From: Rubrivivax sp.
GTDB taxonomy: Bacteria > Pseudomonadota > Gammaproteobacteria > Burkholderiales > Burkholderiaceae_C
Reading direction: 5' to 3'
DNA: 64,000 bases
NCBI GenBank assembly: GCA_004210455.1
Contig: SEFA01000013.1
Coordinates: 1 to 64,000, forward strand
Of this stretch, positions 1 through 7,717 are shown piece by piece. Below the pieces are notes generated by a model that saw only the letters and a program-made list of their open reading frames with translations, did no database searches and was not told the origin of the DNA. The number at the start of each line of letters is the position of its first letter. The stretch's first letter is position 1. The translations under genes were made by a program, and so were the position numbers.

Positions 1-570
1 GAGGGGGCGGGCGGGCACGCCGCCGACGATGGTGTAGGGCGGCACGTCGCGAGTCACCACCGCATTGGCGCCGACGATGGCGTGGCGGCCGACTCGCACA
101 CCGGGCAGGATGCAGGCGCCTTCGCCGATCCATACGCCGTCCTCGATGACCACGGGGCCCTTTGAGAACACCTTCCGCGCGGATGGCGGGGTGTCGATGT
201 CGTGATAGTCCGGTGCGCCGTGGCTGTGGTCGGAGATGTAGACGCGGCTGGCCAGGAGCACGTCGTTGCCGATCGTGACGCTGTCGACGCAGCCGATGTG
301 GCAGTCGTAGTTGATGCTGACGCGGTCGCCGATCGTGATGCGTGGCGTGAAGCGCTTGTTCAAGTGGCGGTCGAAGGCCTCGATGCGCAAACCGGGGAAG
401 GCGTCGAAGCCGCTGCCCAGCGTCATGTGTCGCCCACCGACAATCTTCCGGGGGCTTCGAATGAGCGCGTTGCGTCCCACGCGGGAGAACTTCAAGAGGT
501 GCCACCGGGTCAGACACCGCGTCACCAGCATGTCCAGACGGCTCAACAGGGCGAACAGGATTCGCATCAT
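1..570 (-). CDS. Hexapeptide-repeat acyltransferase (partial, C-terminus cut by window edge)
   Basis: The reading frame starts at 570 (tandem ATG codons; 567 is an alternative) and stays open to base 1, giving 190 codons. The second half has the imperfect hexapeptide pattern of a left-handed beta-helix acetyltransferase: [17 protein letters not shown], then [17 protein letters not shown] and [13 protein letters not shown], ending in GGVPARPL, which is near the usual end of the family. DHSHG carries the histidines expected at the active site. Family members O- or N-acetylate sugars. It lies 5 bp downstream of the WavE-like gene as the last visible gene of the polysaccharide operon, so it probably decorates that glycan. 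The acceptor sugar cannot be told. Confidence 0.85.
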   Translation of the reverse strand, partial: MMRILFALLSRLDMLVTRCLTRWHLLKFSRVGRNALIRSPRKIVGGRHMTLGSGFDAFPGLRIEAFDRHLNKRFTPRITIGDRVSINYDCHIGCVDSVTIGNDVLLASRVYISDHSHGAPDYHDIDTPPSARKVFSKGPVVIEDGVWIGEGACILPGVRVGRHAIVGANAVVTRDVPPYTIVGGVPARPL

Positions 571-575
571 GGGGC

Positions 576-1652
576 TCAGTTCTCGAAACGGTCCATCAGG
601 GCGTCATCGAGCGGGAAGATATCTATGCCGGCGTCCAGTCCTGCGACCCAGTCGCGGTGGTAGAAGCGCGCCTTCTGCCGAGCGGTCGGATCGGTCGAAT
701 AGGTTGGATTCTCGGCAAGTGAATATTCGCCGCAGTGGTACTTGTGCCAGTACAGGTCCACCTGCTCCTTGTCAATGACGATGAAGTGGTTGAGCAGCGC
801 CTGATAGTAATTGCGCATCGACACCGCGCTGTCCGCCTTGATCTTCTCCAAATACTTCCGGTGCAGGTAAATCTCTCCGATGTTGGCCTCGGAAACGTCG
901 CGCGACGTAAGCTTCCTGGACGAGAACTGCTTGGTCGACATGTGGCGCTCGTCCAGCTCCGCGAACCACATGTCCTTCATGTCGCTGATGTGTCCGAACT
1001 GGAACATGTCGCACATCGAATAAGGGCGATAGCGGCAGATGTTCATGCTCAGCTCCACGATCCGATGCTTTTGGTGCTCGGAGCGGGAGGGGTACTGGTG
1101 GAGCTGCGCGATCAGGTAATGGTCGAGGTTGGCGGCGTAGACGCGCTGGTCCGACCGGGTCTTCAGCACATACTGGCAGCCCAGCGCTTCAAGCCGTTCG
1201 ATGCCGGCCCGTGTGGACACCAACTGGTAGTTCGTCGTGCCTAGGCCGCTGGTCTTGGGCGGCACGCTCTTGACCACATGCAGGCGCGCGTTGCGGTGAA
1301 TCTCGTGTTGGCCAAGGTCCTCGTTCTGCCACGTGGAGATGACCACGTGGGCGGTCGGGAAGGTCCGCAGATACAGGGCGGCGGTTTCCATCGTGAAGTC
1401 GGCTTCGCGCAGCAGTGGACCTTGAATGACGATGCCGATCATGCCGTCCGTCGGGACCGGCGCGACCGGGTCCAGCCCCACGGCCGCCGCCCGCTGGGGG
1501 CGCGTGTGGTACGTGTAGAACCGCTCGCTGGAATTCTTGCGAAGCGCGAAGAGGAATCGGTTGACCAGCCGCTCCACCACGGCGCCATCGCGCGCCACGG
1601 TGTTTAAGAAGCGGTCCGTCCACTTAAGCGCGAGGGAGCGTGCCTTGCTCAT
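576..1652 (-). CDS. WavE-family LPS/polysaccharide biosynthesis protein
   Basis: 358 aa, soluble. The order of motifs ([11 protein letters not shown] near residue 70, [11 protein letters not shown] near 103, then [10 protein letters not shown] near 160) matches the WavE family, named after a Vibrio cholerae LPS core gene. The TRSDQ segment looks like the metal/nucleotide-binding acidic motif of a GT-A-type glycosyltransferase; that part is inference. The start at 1652 overlaps the end of the flippase gene by 29 bp, so translation is probably coupled. The role is likely transfer or modification of a sugar in the cytoplasmic assembly of the polysaccharide made by this operon. Confidence 0.8.
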   Translation of the reverse strand: MSKARSLALKWTDRFLNTVARDGAVVERLVNRFLFALRKNSSERFYTYHTRPQRAAAVGLDPVAPVPTDGMIGIVIQGPLLREADFTMETAALYLRTFPTAHVVISTWQNEDLGQHEIHRNARLHVVKSVPPKTSGLGTTNYQLVSTRAGIERLEALGCQYVLKTRSDQRVYAANLDHYLIAQLHQYPSRSEHQKHRIVELSMNICRYRPYSMCDMFQFGHISDMKDMWFAELDERHMSTKQFSSRKLTSRDVSEANIGEIYLHRKYLEKIKADSAVSMRNYYQALLNHFIVIDKEQVDLYWHKYHCGEYSLAENPTYSTDPTARQKARFYHRDWVAGLDAGIDIFPLDDALMDRFEN

Positions 1653-3117
1653 GTCGGCGATCCAAGAAGAGGGTGATCAAGGCCAGGCCGATCAGGCCCG
1701 ATGAAAGAAGGAGGCCCAGGACGCCCCCTGCCAAGGCCTCCGCCCGGCCCGCTAGCGCGATCAGCGCCACGAGCAGGGCGGAGATCGCGTGCTGGCGAAG
1801 ATAGGCCAGCACAGGCAGCCCGAAGGTCCGCAGCGTCTGCCGGGTGTTCCAGTAATGGCAGGTGAGCAACTGCGCGACCAGACAGGCCAGCGCCACGCCG
1901 CAGAATCCGAACCAGCGAATGAAAGGCGTGTATGCGACGACCGTGAGCACAGCCGATAGGACCGTCACCCGCCAAAAGTTCACATAGCCGGTGGAGACCA
2001 GCGAAGTCGTGAGCGTCGTCTGCTGGATCTCGAACCAGATAGCGACCAAGTACAGCAGTAAGAAGCGGGTGTCGAAAGGAACGTGCTTGCCAAGCCACAG
2101 CTGGAAGATCTGCTCGTGGAAGACGAAGACGGTCGCGAGCGCGCCCGAGGAGAGCACGGAGACGATGCGCACGTTCCTGATCAGGCCGGCGTTGCTTCCC
2201 TCCCCACCGCTGCGGGCGAAGTACTCGTCCGCGATCCTCTTAACGAGCAAGGAGGTGGGGATCGAGCACAGCAGGGTCACACCCATGGAAATTTGGGCGG
2301 CGAGACCGATCTGCACGGTCAGGGCGGCACCGAAGTCATGGGCCACGCGGTACGGAAGGATGTTGTAGATGAACATGCCCGGCAGTGCCGCGACCAAGAA
2401 TTTGCCCGACGTGCCTAGCACCTCCCTGGACAGCGAGGCCGAGAAGAGCGTGCGGTCGAAGAGCGGTGTGATGCGCCTCGAGATGTGGCGGGCGGCGATG
2501 GTCAGCACGAACGTTGACGAGATCAGCCAGCTCCACGGCATGGCGAAGACCGAATAGCCGTGCGACAACAGGAAGGGCATCGGCGCCACTGCGGCGATGC
2601 TGCCAACAGTCTTGAGCGTCTTCTCCATCGGGATGTGCCCTGCGGCGAAGATGATGCCCAGCAGCACGTTCTGCGCCACCCGGCAGGCGATCGCGACGAT
2701 GAGCAGCATTGCCAGCGTGCCAACCTCCGCCGCGGAGAACCAGCGCCCGCCAATCCACGGAACGATGAGCGCGGCCAACGCGGCCACGGCCGCGATCGTG
2801 CCCATGGCCGTCTGGAAGAAGGTGGCCACGTACTCACGGACGCGGCGCGGTTCTCCCGCTTGGCCGTAATAGGACATCTTGCCCGGCACGATGGAATACG
2901 CGCCCAGGTCCAGCAGCATGCAGAAGGGCAGGGCCCCCAGCATCAGGAACCAGAGCTGCAACTCCTCGGCGGAGAGGTTCCTCGCGCCGAGCCGGCTCGT
3001 GATTAAGCCCGTGAGCACCATGGACACCGCGCTCGTCGTCGAGATGGCGAGCGCCCACGACCGCTTCCCGAAGACGATGGCGAATAGCGGCGCCCATCGG
3101 CGAGTCCCCATGATCAA
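1624..3117 (-). CDS. Polysaccharide flippase-like membrane protein (Wzx/MATE-type)
   Basis: 497 aa and strongly hydrophobic throughout, with about 12-14 predicted membrane spans. Its size and layout fit the oligosaccharide flippase (Wzx/MurJ-like) superfamily; typical Wzx proteins are 400-500 aa. It would move undecaprenyl-linked repeat units across the inner membrane. ATG 3111 is an alternative start two codons in. It follows the nucleotidyltransferase-HAD gene after a 39-bp gap and overlaps the WavE-like gene. Sequence identity among flippases is low, so the assignment rests on hydropathy, length and context. An O-antigen polymerase is less likely because no large periplasmic loop is evident. 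Confidence 0.7.
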   Translation of the reverse strand: MIMGTRRWAPLFAIVFGKRSWALAISTTSAVSMVLTGLITSRLGARNLSAEELQLWFLMLGALPFCMLLDLGAYSIVPGKMSYYGQAGEPRRVREYVATFFQTAMGTIAAVAALAALIVPWIGGRWFSAAEVGTLAMLLIVAIACRVAQNVLLGIIFAAGHIPMEKTLKTVGSIAAVAPMPFLLSHGYSVFAMPWSWLISSTFVLTIAARHISRRITPLFDRTLFSASLSREVLGTSGKFLVAALPGMFIYNILPYRVAHDFGAALTVQIGLAAQISMGVTLLCSIPTSLLVKRIADEYFARSGGEGSNAGLIRNVRIVSVLSSGALATVFVFHEQIFQLWLGKHVPFDTRFLLLYLVAIWFEIQQTTLTTSLVSTGYVNFWRVTVLSAVLTVVAYTPFIRWFGFCGVALACLVAQLLTCHYWNTRQTLRTFGLPVLAYLRQHAISALLVALIALAGRAEALAGGVLGLLLSSGLIGLALITLFLDRRHEQGTLPRA

Positions 3118-3156
3118 GCGCGCTTCCCGCGTTGCCTGCGCATCCAGCCGGCCATG

Positions 3157-4212
3157 TTAGCTGCCGAGGGAATCGAGGATCGACGACAGCATCTTGCCGT
3201 CCCGTTCCACATTCACCGACATGGCGGTCGGATAGGGGTTGGTCGGCGAGTAGTCATTGACGAGGATGCGGCGCGTGTGCGGCAGGCCCATCACGTAACG
3301 ATCCGGATGGACCTCGAATTCGGCCAGACGGATGCGCAGATAATCAATCTCCGATTCCGGACGGCTGGACGTGATGATCAGGTACAGCAGGCCGGATTTC
3401 TGCATCCGGGCGATGGTCTGAAGGTTCTCGGAGATCGGTTCGGTATCCCATCCTTTCTTGCCGAACTTGCTGCCGTTGTAGAGCAGCACGCCGTCGACGT
3501 CGCAGAACAGGGTCAGGAAGGAGCGCGTGTAATGGCGATATTCGCGCAGCGTGCCCCAGTCGATGTAGCCGTCCGCCTTGCTGATACGGAAACTCTCCTC
3601 GCCCATCAGCATGCTGTAGATCACATGCGAGATGTAGACCTCCTGCTGGCTTTTGATGGAGCGGAAGTGGGTCAGAAACTCTTCCGCGCTCCGGAAGCCG
3701 TAGCCGCCGCAGCAGAAGAAATTGCTGATGACTTGCTTCTCGACGATGTTGGAGATGTTGCCGAGCGCATCGACGTTGACGTAGCTCTTGTTCTTCGCGT
3801 CGATCAGGCCGACGCTATTCAGATCCAGCACGGCGACTTCGTTGCCGCCCTGCCAGCGGACCCGGAACATGTTGTCGCAGTCCTTCACGAAGAAGGCCCC
3901 GTCGATCCTCGCGCGCTCCAGGGCCAGCGCGACGGTTTCGGATTGCGAGGAGGTGGGCTCCTCCAACACGCACAGGTCGACCTTTGAGTGACCGATGCCC
4001 GCCAGGACGGTGGCGAGCGACTCCGGTGTCAGATAGGCATCAAGGTGCTCGCGCAGGCAGACCACGACCACGCGGTCGTAGTCGCTCATGTCAAGGCTCT
4101 CGACCGCCTTCTCCAGCATCAGCTTGCCGTCGGGCATGGTGAGCAGCCACTTGGGGCGCATGCTGGGGAAGCGAGAGGAGCGGCCGGCGACGGGCAGGAT
4201 CAGCGTTTTCAT
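3157..4212 (-). CDS. Fused sugar-nucleotidyltransferase and HAD-like phosphatase
   Basis: 351 aa with two domains. Residues 1-230 are an NTP-transferase: the nucleotide loop LPVAGRSSRF at 6-15, P20-K21, a metal-binding DCD at 111-113, and YIDWGT at 217-222, common near the end of this fold. Residues 233-351 resemble a HAD phosphatase: motif I CDVDGVLLYNG (D238, D240) and motif-II-like ITSSRPES. The HAD half is short and its late acidic motif is weak (VNDYSP). A single protein could activate a phosphorylated precursor and also remove phosphate in the same pathway. The gene is 4 bp downstream of the SDR gene. The substrate is unknown; the kinase in the same operon suggests a phosphorylated sugar or polyol. 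Confidence 0.75.
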   Translation of the reverse strand: MKTLILPVAGRSSRFPSMRPKWLLTMPDGKLMLEKAVESLDMSDYDRVVVVCLREHLDAYLTPESLATVLAGIGHSKVDLCVLEEPTSSQSETVALALERARIDGAFFVKDCDNMFRVRWQGGNEVAVLDLNSVGLIDAKNKSYVNVDALGNISNIVEKQVISNFFCCGGYGFRSAEEFLTHFRSIKSQQEVYISHVIYSMLMGEESFRISKADGYIDWGTLREYRHYTRSFLTLFCDVDGVLLYNGSKFGKKGWDTEPISENLQTIARMQKSGLLYLIITSSRPESEIDYLRIRLAEFEVHPDRYVMGLPHTRRILVNDYSPTNPYPTAMSVNVERDGKMLSSILDSLGS

Positions 4213-4216
4213 GGTG

Positions 4217-5242
4217 TCAGTAGCTCTTGATGATGGTCTTGGCGTGCGCCAGGCATGCGCGCAGTCCCTCGGTCATGTCGACCTTCGCGGACCAGTCGAA
4301 TTCACGCTGCACCTTGTCGAGGCTGGCCAGCGTGTGCTTGTTGACCTCCCGCTCGATGACTGCGCGGTCGATCACGATCTCCTTGTGGAAGAGCTCGGAA
4401 TATTTGTCCCAGTACTGGGTCGCCGGCATGCGCTTGACACGAAGCCGCAGCCCCGACACGGACTCGAGCGTCGCGATGATCTCGTTCACCGAGATCGAAT
4501 GGCCGCTGCCCGCGTTAACCGCGCTGAAGCGACCCCCCTCGGCGCTGGCCTTCATCTTTGCGGCGCTGGCCATCACCAGGTTAAGAAGGTCATCGATGTA
4601 GACATAGTCGCGGCTCTGGGTACCGGACGAGAACAGCACCGCTTCCTCGTCCTTCAGCAGGCTGGTCAGCAGATAGCCGATCAGTGGAGGCTGCTTGCGG
4701 AAGTAGTCCTGGTGCGGGCCGTACAGGTTGAAGAGGCGGATGGCAGTGACATTCAGCCCGTGCGAGCGGCACATCGCCTGGAAGTAGAGTTCCGCCATGT
4801 GCTTGGTAGTGGGATAGACCAGGCTGGTGGCGATGGTCGTGCTCTCCGGCGTCGGGAACTCGGTGGTCGACTCGTAGATCGCGCCGCTGCTGAAGAACAC
4901 GATGTCGCGCGAACCGGACACCAGAGCGTAGTCCGCCACGGAGCCGCAGATCGCGACGTTCTGGGCGATCGCGCGATGGCTGTCGCGCTGGCATTCCGGC
5001 AATGGGGCGATGGCGGCGCAGTGCACGATCGAATCGAACTTCCGGTCACCGAGCAGCTGCTGGATGTTCTGGAGGTCGCCCTCGATGAACTCGATGCGGC
5101 CCTCAAGGTCGGCCAGGCGCTCGCGATAGCCGAAGGACAGGTTGTCGATGCCAGTGATGGTGGCGTTGGGCGTCCGGGCCAGGATGGCGCGAGCCAAGCT
5201 CGATCCGACGAAGCCGGCGATGCCGGTGACGAGGTAGTTCAT
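4217..5242 (-). CDS. NAD(P)-dependent epimerase/dehydratase (extended SDR)
   Basis: 341 aa. The N-terminus has the Rossmann glycine motif GIAGFVGSS (about residues 7-15), followed by the acidic residue in TGIDN that favours NAD(H). The active site shows SSGAIY and the YPTTK catalytic pair near residue 145. This is the extended short-chain dehydrogenase family of UDP-sugar 4-epimerases, 4,6-dehydratases and reductases. It sits between the kinase and nucleotidyltransferase-HAD genes with 4-6 bp gaps, so it probably converts an activated sugar in the same pathway. The exact reaction cannot be read from the sequence. Confidence 0.85.
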   Translation of the reverse strand: MNYLVTGIAGFVGSSLARAILARTPNATITGIDNLSFGYRERLADLEGRIEFIEGDLQNIQQLLGDRKFDSIVHCAAIAPLPECQRDSHRAIAQNVAICGSVADYALVSGSRDIVFFSSGAIYESTTEFPTPESTTIATSLVYPTTKHMAELYFQAMCRSHGLNVTAIRLFNLYGPHQDYFRKQPPLIGYLLTSLLKDEEAVLFSSGTQSRDYVYIDDLLNLVMASAAKMKASAEGGRFSAVNAGSGHSISVNEIIATLESVSGLRLRVKRMPATQYWDKYSELFHKEIVIDRAVIEREVNKHTLASLDKVQREFDWSAKVDMTEGLRACLAHAKTIIKSY

Positions 5243-5248
5243 GCTGGG

Positions 5249-6088
5249 TCAGCCCTTCATGCAATGCGTCAGGCTGTTGATCAGCCATTGCTTGGTGGTG
5301 AGGTCCCTGACATAGGGCGCGATGCGCGCCAGGGCCATCAAGGTCATCAGCCAGACCTGCTGCGGATACATGCGCTCGATCTGTGTGATGGCCTGGGGAA
5401 GATGGTATCGACAGAGGATTTCCGCCTTAATACCTAGCGACGCGGGCTCTTTGCGGAACGACCAACCGTAGACGAAGTCCTGCTTCAGCTTCGCGACGTC
5501 CTGCAGCGGCGTCTCGAGGTAGGTATCCAGGAAGTCGATCAGCGTGACGCCGGCGAGCGGGTCCAGGATCACGTTGCTGAGCGTCAGGTCACCGTGGCAG
5601 TCGCCCATGGGGAAAGGGAGTTGCCCGGGGAGGACCGCCAGCAGCTCGCTCGCGCGAATCACCAGGGTTCGCAGCTCCTCGTCGGTGGTCGACTGCGCCA
5701 CCACCTGGAGCTTGTCGAGGAACAGGGAGAGCTCGACCGCTTCTTCGCGGCTGTCGTTGAGCTCCGCGTACAGCAGAGTCGACAGCGACATGCTAAGCGT
5801 GTGCGCGATGTTGCGGGTCGCATGGACCGGAAACATGTGCCCGGTCATGCCTTCGACGTAGGGCATCAGCAGTTCAGCTCGGTCGTCGTGAACGCGGAAA
5901 TCGAGGACCTCGGCGGCCCCGACGCGGGCCAGTCCCGTGTACAGCGGACGGAAATGCCGCTGTTTGGCGACATTGCGCTGAGCGCGGTTTAGGTCGGAAC
6001 GGAAAGTCTTGCGCACGCACGACAGGTGGTCATGGTGGACGATTTCCAACTGGTCCAGGGAATGAGCAAACTGATTCAGGTCGATCAT
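5249..6088 (-). CDS. APH/choline-kinase-like phosphotransferase
   Basis: 279 aa. The kinase core is clear: HGDLTLSN is the catalytic loop (H-x-D-x4-N) and LIDFLDTYLE supplies the metal-binding Asp. The glycine-rich N-lobe is weak. This superfamily phosphorylates small molecules such as choline, ethanolamine, sugars and antibiotics. Inside a polysaccharide operon, beside a nucleotidyltransferase-HAD fusion, the likely substrate is a sugar, polyol or amino-alcohol destined for nucleotide activation rather than an aminoglycoside. An antibiotic-resistance role is possible from the fold alone but not supported by context. The start at 6088 follows the regulator gene by 32 bp. Confidence 0.75.
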   Translation of the reverse strand: MIDLNQFAHSLDQLEIVHHDHLSCVRKTFRSDLNRAQRNVAKQRHFRPLYTGLARVGAAEVLDFRVHDDRAELLMPYVEGMTGHMFPVHATRNIAHTLSMSLSTLLYAELNDSREEAVELSLFLDKLQVVAQSTTDEELRTLVIRASELLAVLPGQLPFPMGDCHGDLTLSNVILDPLAGVTLIDFLDTYLETPLQDVAKLKQDFVYGWSFRKEPASLGIKAEILCRYHLPQAITQIERMYPQQVWLMTLMALARIAPYVRDLTTKQWLINSLTHCMKG

Positions 6089-6120
6089 GACTTTCGCTGC
6101 TTGGGTCGCGATGAGAGGGC

Positions 6121-6549
6121 TCAGCGGCCCGTGTCGCGTCGCCGGGGCTTCGCGAAAGAGGGCGCGTCTGTGTCGTTGTCCTGACGCGAAACTTCCTCCC
6201 GCAGGGCCTCGATCTCGTGCTGAAGCTGTTCGAACTCCGCTTCCTTGATCGCCAGGAAGCGGCGAGCCAGGCGCATCTTGGCGTGCACGCCGCTGGGGGT
6301 CAGCAGATAGACATAGGCCAGCTTGTTGTCCACGCGGCGGAAATTGTTGACCTTCACCCAGCCCCGATCGATTACCGCGCGCATGCAGTAGTTGACCTTC
6401 CCGACGCTCACGCCCAATCGCTTGGCCAGGTCGCGCTGGTTGCTGTGAGTCTTGTCCTCGAGCTGCCGCAGCAGGGCATAGTCCAGCTCGTTTTCAGAAG
6501 GCGTGGGATCAGCCAAGAGTTGCCCGTTCAGGCGTTGAACGGGTGGCAC
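6121..6549 (-). CDS. MarR-family EPS-associated transcriptional regulator
   Basis: 142 aa. A winged helix covers residues 18-80, with the recognition region RDLAKRLGVSVGKVNYCMRA followed by IDRGWVKVNNFRR and LAYVYLLTPSG. This combination is typical of the small MarR-type regulators found inside exopolysaccharide operons. A charged coiled coil (residues 90-125) follows and the tail is basic. The gene is within the operon, between wzz and the kinase, so it may regulate its own operon. No operator could be identified by eye. Confidence 0.85.
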   Translation of the reverse strand: MPPVQRLNGQLLADPTPSENELDYALLRQLEDKTHSNQRDLAKRLGVSVGKVNYCMRAVIDRGWVKVNNFRRVDNKLAYVYLLTPSGVHAKMRLARRFLAIKEAEFEQLQHEIEALREEVSRQDNDTDAPSFAKPRRRDTGR

Positions 6550-6582
6550 TCTAACACGCTCGGCACGAAGGCCGACAGCGCC

Positions 6583-7713
6583 TCAGACGGATGAGTAGCG
6601 GCGACGCAGGCCGCGAATACCGAAGATTGCCGTGAGCAGAAGTCCGACCACGATTGTGCTTGTGACGGCAATCGCGGCACGCCGAGGTTTGCTCTTGCGT
6701 TCAGGCGGCGTCGCTGCGTCCAACACCTGGATCAATGTGCCCTCACGCGCCTCATCCATCTTTGCAAGTTCAAGTTGCTTTGCGTAGATCTCGAACAGCG
6801 CTTCCTGATACTTGAACTCCCGGTATGCGGAGACGTAGTCCTGGTTGCTGCCCGCATCCAGCGGACGTTCGGATGCGGCCAACTGGGCGCGCAAGCCCGA
6901 CAGCAGGGTCGCCTGCTGTTGCACTTCCGGCGCACTGTCTGCCAGGCTCTTGCGAAGGACACCGAGCCGGACTTCCGCTGCTGCAATGTCCGCCTTCGTT
7001 CGCGCGTAGGCCTCGGCCGCGGCCTTGGGCTCGCTCTTCAGTGCCCCGGCCGTGAAACCGGTCTTCTGCACCGCCAGTTGAGCAGTCTGCAGCGCGCCCT
7101 TTGTCTCCTGCAGCTGCTGCTGGAAGAATGCCCGACGCTGTTGCGCTTCCGTCAGCGCCAGGTTGTTGGTCACCCAGCGCAGTTCTTCCACATAGGCGTT
7201 GGCCATCTGGGCCGCACGGGCGGGATCCTTGTCGTCGACCTCGATCGTGATCAGGTTGTCCTTCTTGCCTGTGCTGATCCGGACGTTGTCTGAAAGGCCG
7301 TTCAGCGCATCGACGCGAAACTTCGCGGCGTAGAGATCCATCAGCTTGAAGCGGTCGATGATCCGATTGCCGACGGTGACGCTCTGCATGATCGAGACGT
7401 ACTGGTCCGCAGGGCTCTTGAGCGCCGAGGATCCGCCTGCGAGTCCGGCCAGATTGCCCAATGAGGCGAGCGCGGCGGCGGCGGCATTCTGTTGCTGTTG
7501 CGGACTGACGATGACTGCGCGGGCAGTGAAGGTGGGGGCGATCAGGTGCGAGATGCCGTAGGCGATCGCTCCGCCGGCCAGAGCCAGCGCGGCGATTTTG
7601 CGAAAGTGCGGGCGAATGATCGCGACAAACTCGGAGACGCTGATGCCGTCCTGATCCATGTCGTCCTGCGAAGCCGTGGCGCTGATGTGGGCGGAAGAGT
7701 TGCTCGTCGACAT
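6583..7713 (-). CDS. Wzz/chain-length determinant protein (polysaccharide co-polymerase)
   Basis: 376 aa. Two membrane segments flank a periplasmic domain: IAALALAGGAIAYGISHLIAP near residue 40 and AIAVTSTIVVGLLLTAIFGI near 350. The loop is rich in Gln/Ala coiled coil (160-310), and the Pro-rich PPERKSKPRR precedes the second span, as in Wzz proteins. It sets polysaccharide chain length at the inner membrane and works with the export protein encoded 4 bp upstream. There is no fused tyrosine kinase domain and none is visible nearby, so length control may be kinase-independent or the kinase lies outside the window. Confidence 0.9.
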   Translation of the reverse strand: MSTSNSSAHISATASQDDMDQDGISVSEFVAIIRPHFRKIAALALAGGAIAYGISHLIAPTFTARAVIVSPQQQQNAAAAALASLGNLAGLAGGSSALKSPADQYVSIMQSVTVGNRIIDRFKLMDLYAAKFRVDALNGLSDNVRISTGKKDNLITIEVDDKDPARAAQMANAYVEELRWVTNNLALTEAQQRRAFFQQQLQETKGALQTAQLAVQKTGFTAGALKSEPKAAAEAYARTKADIAAAEVRLGVLRKSLADSAPEVQQQATLLSGLRAQLAASERPLDAGSNQDYVSAYREFKYQEALFEIYAKQLELAKMDEAREGTLIQVLDAATPPERKSKPRRAAIAVTSTIVVGLLLTAIFGIRGLRRRYSSV

Positions 7714-7717
7714 GGCG

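Noticed and set aside
5249-6088. Aminoglycoside resistance gene
   Set aside because: Only the kinase fold supports it; its place in a polysaccharide operon favours a small-molecule kinase for glycan precursors.
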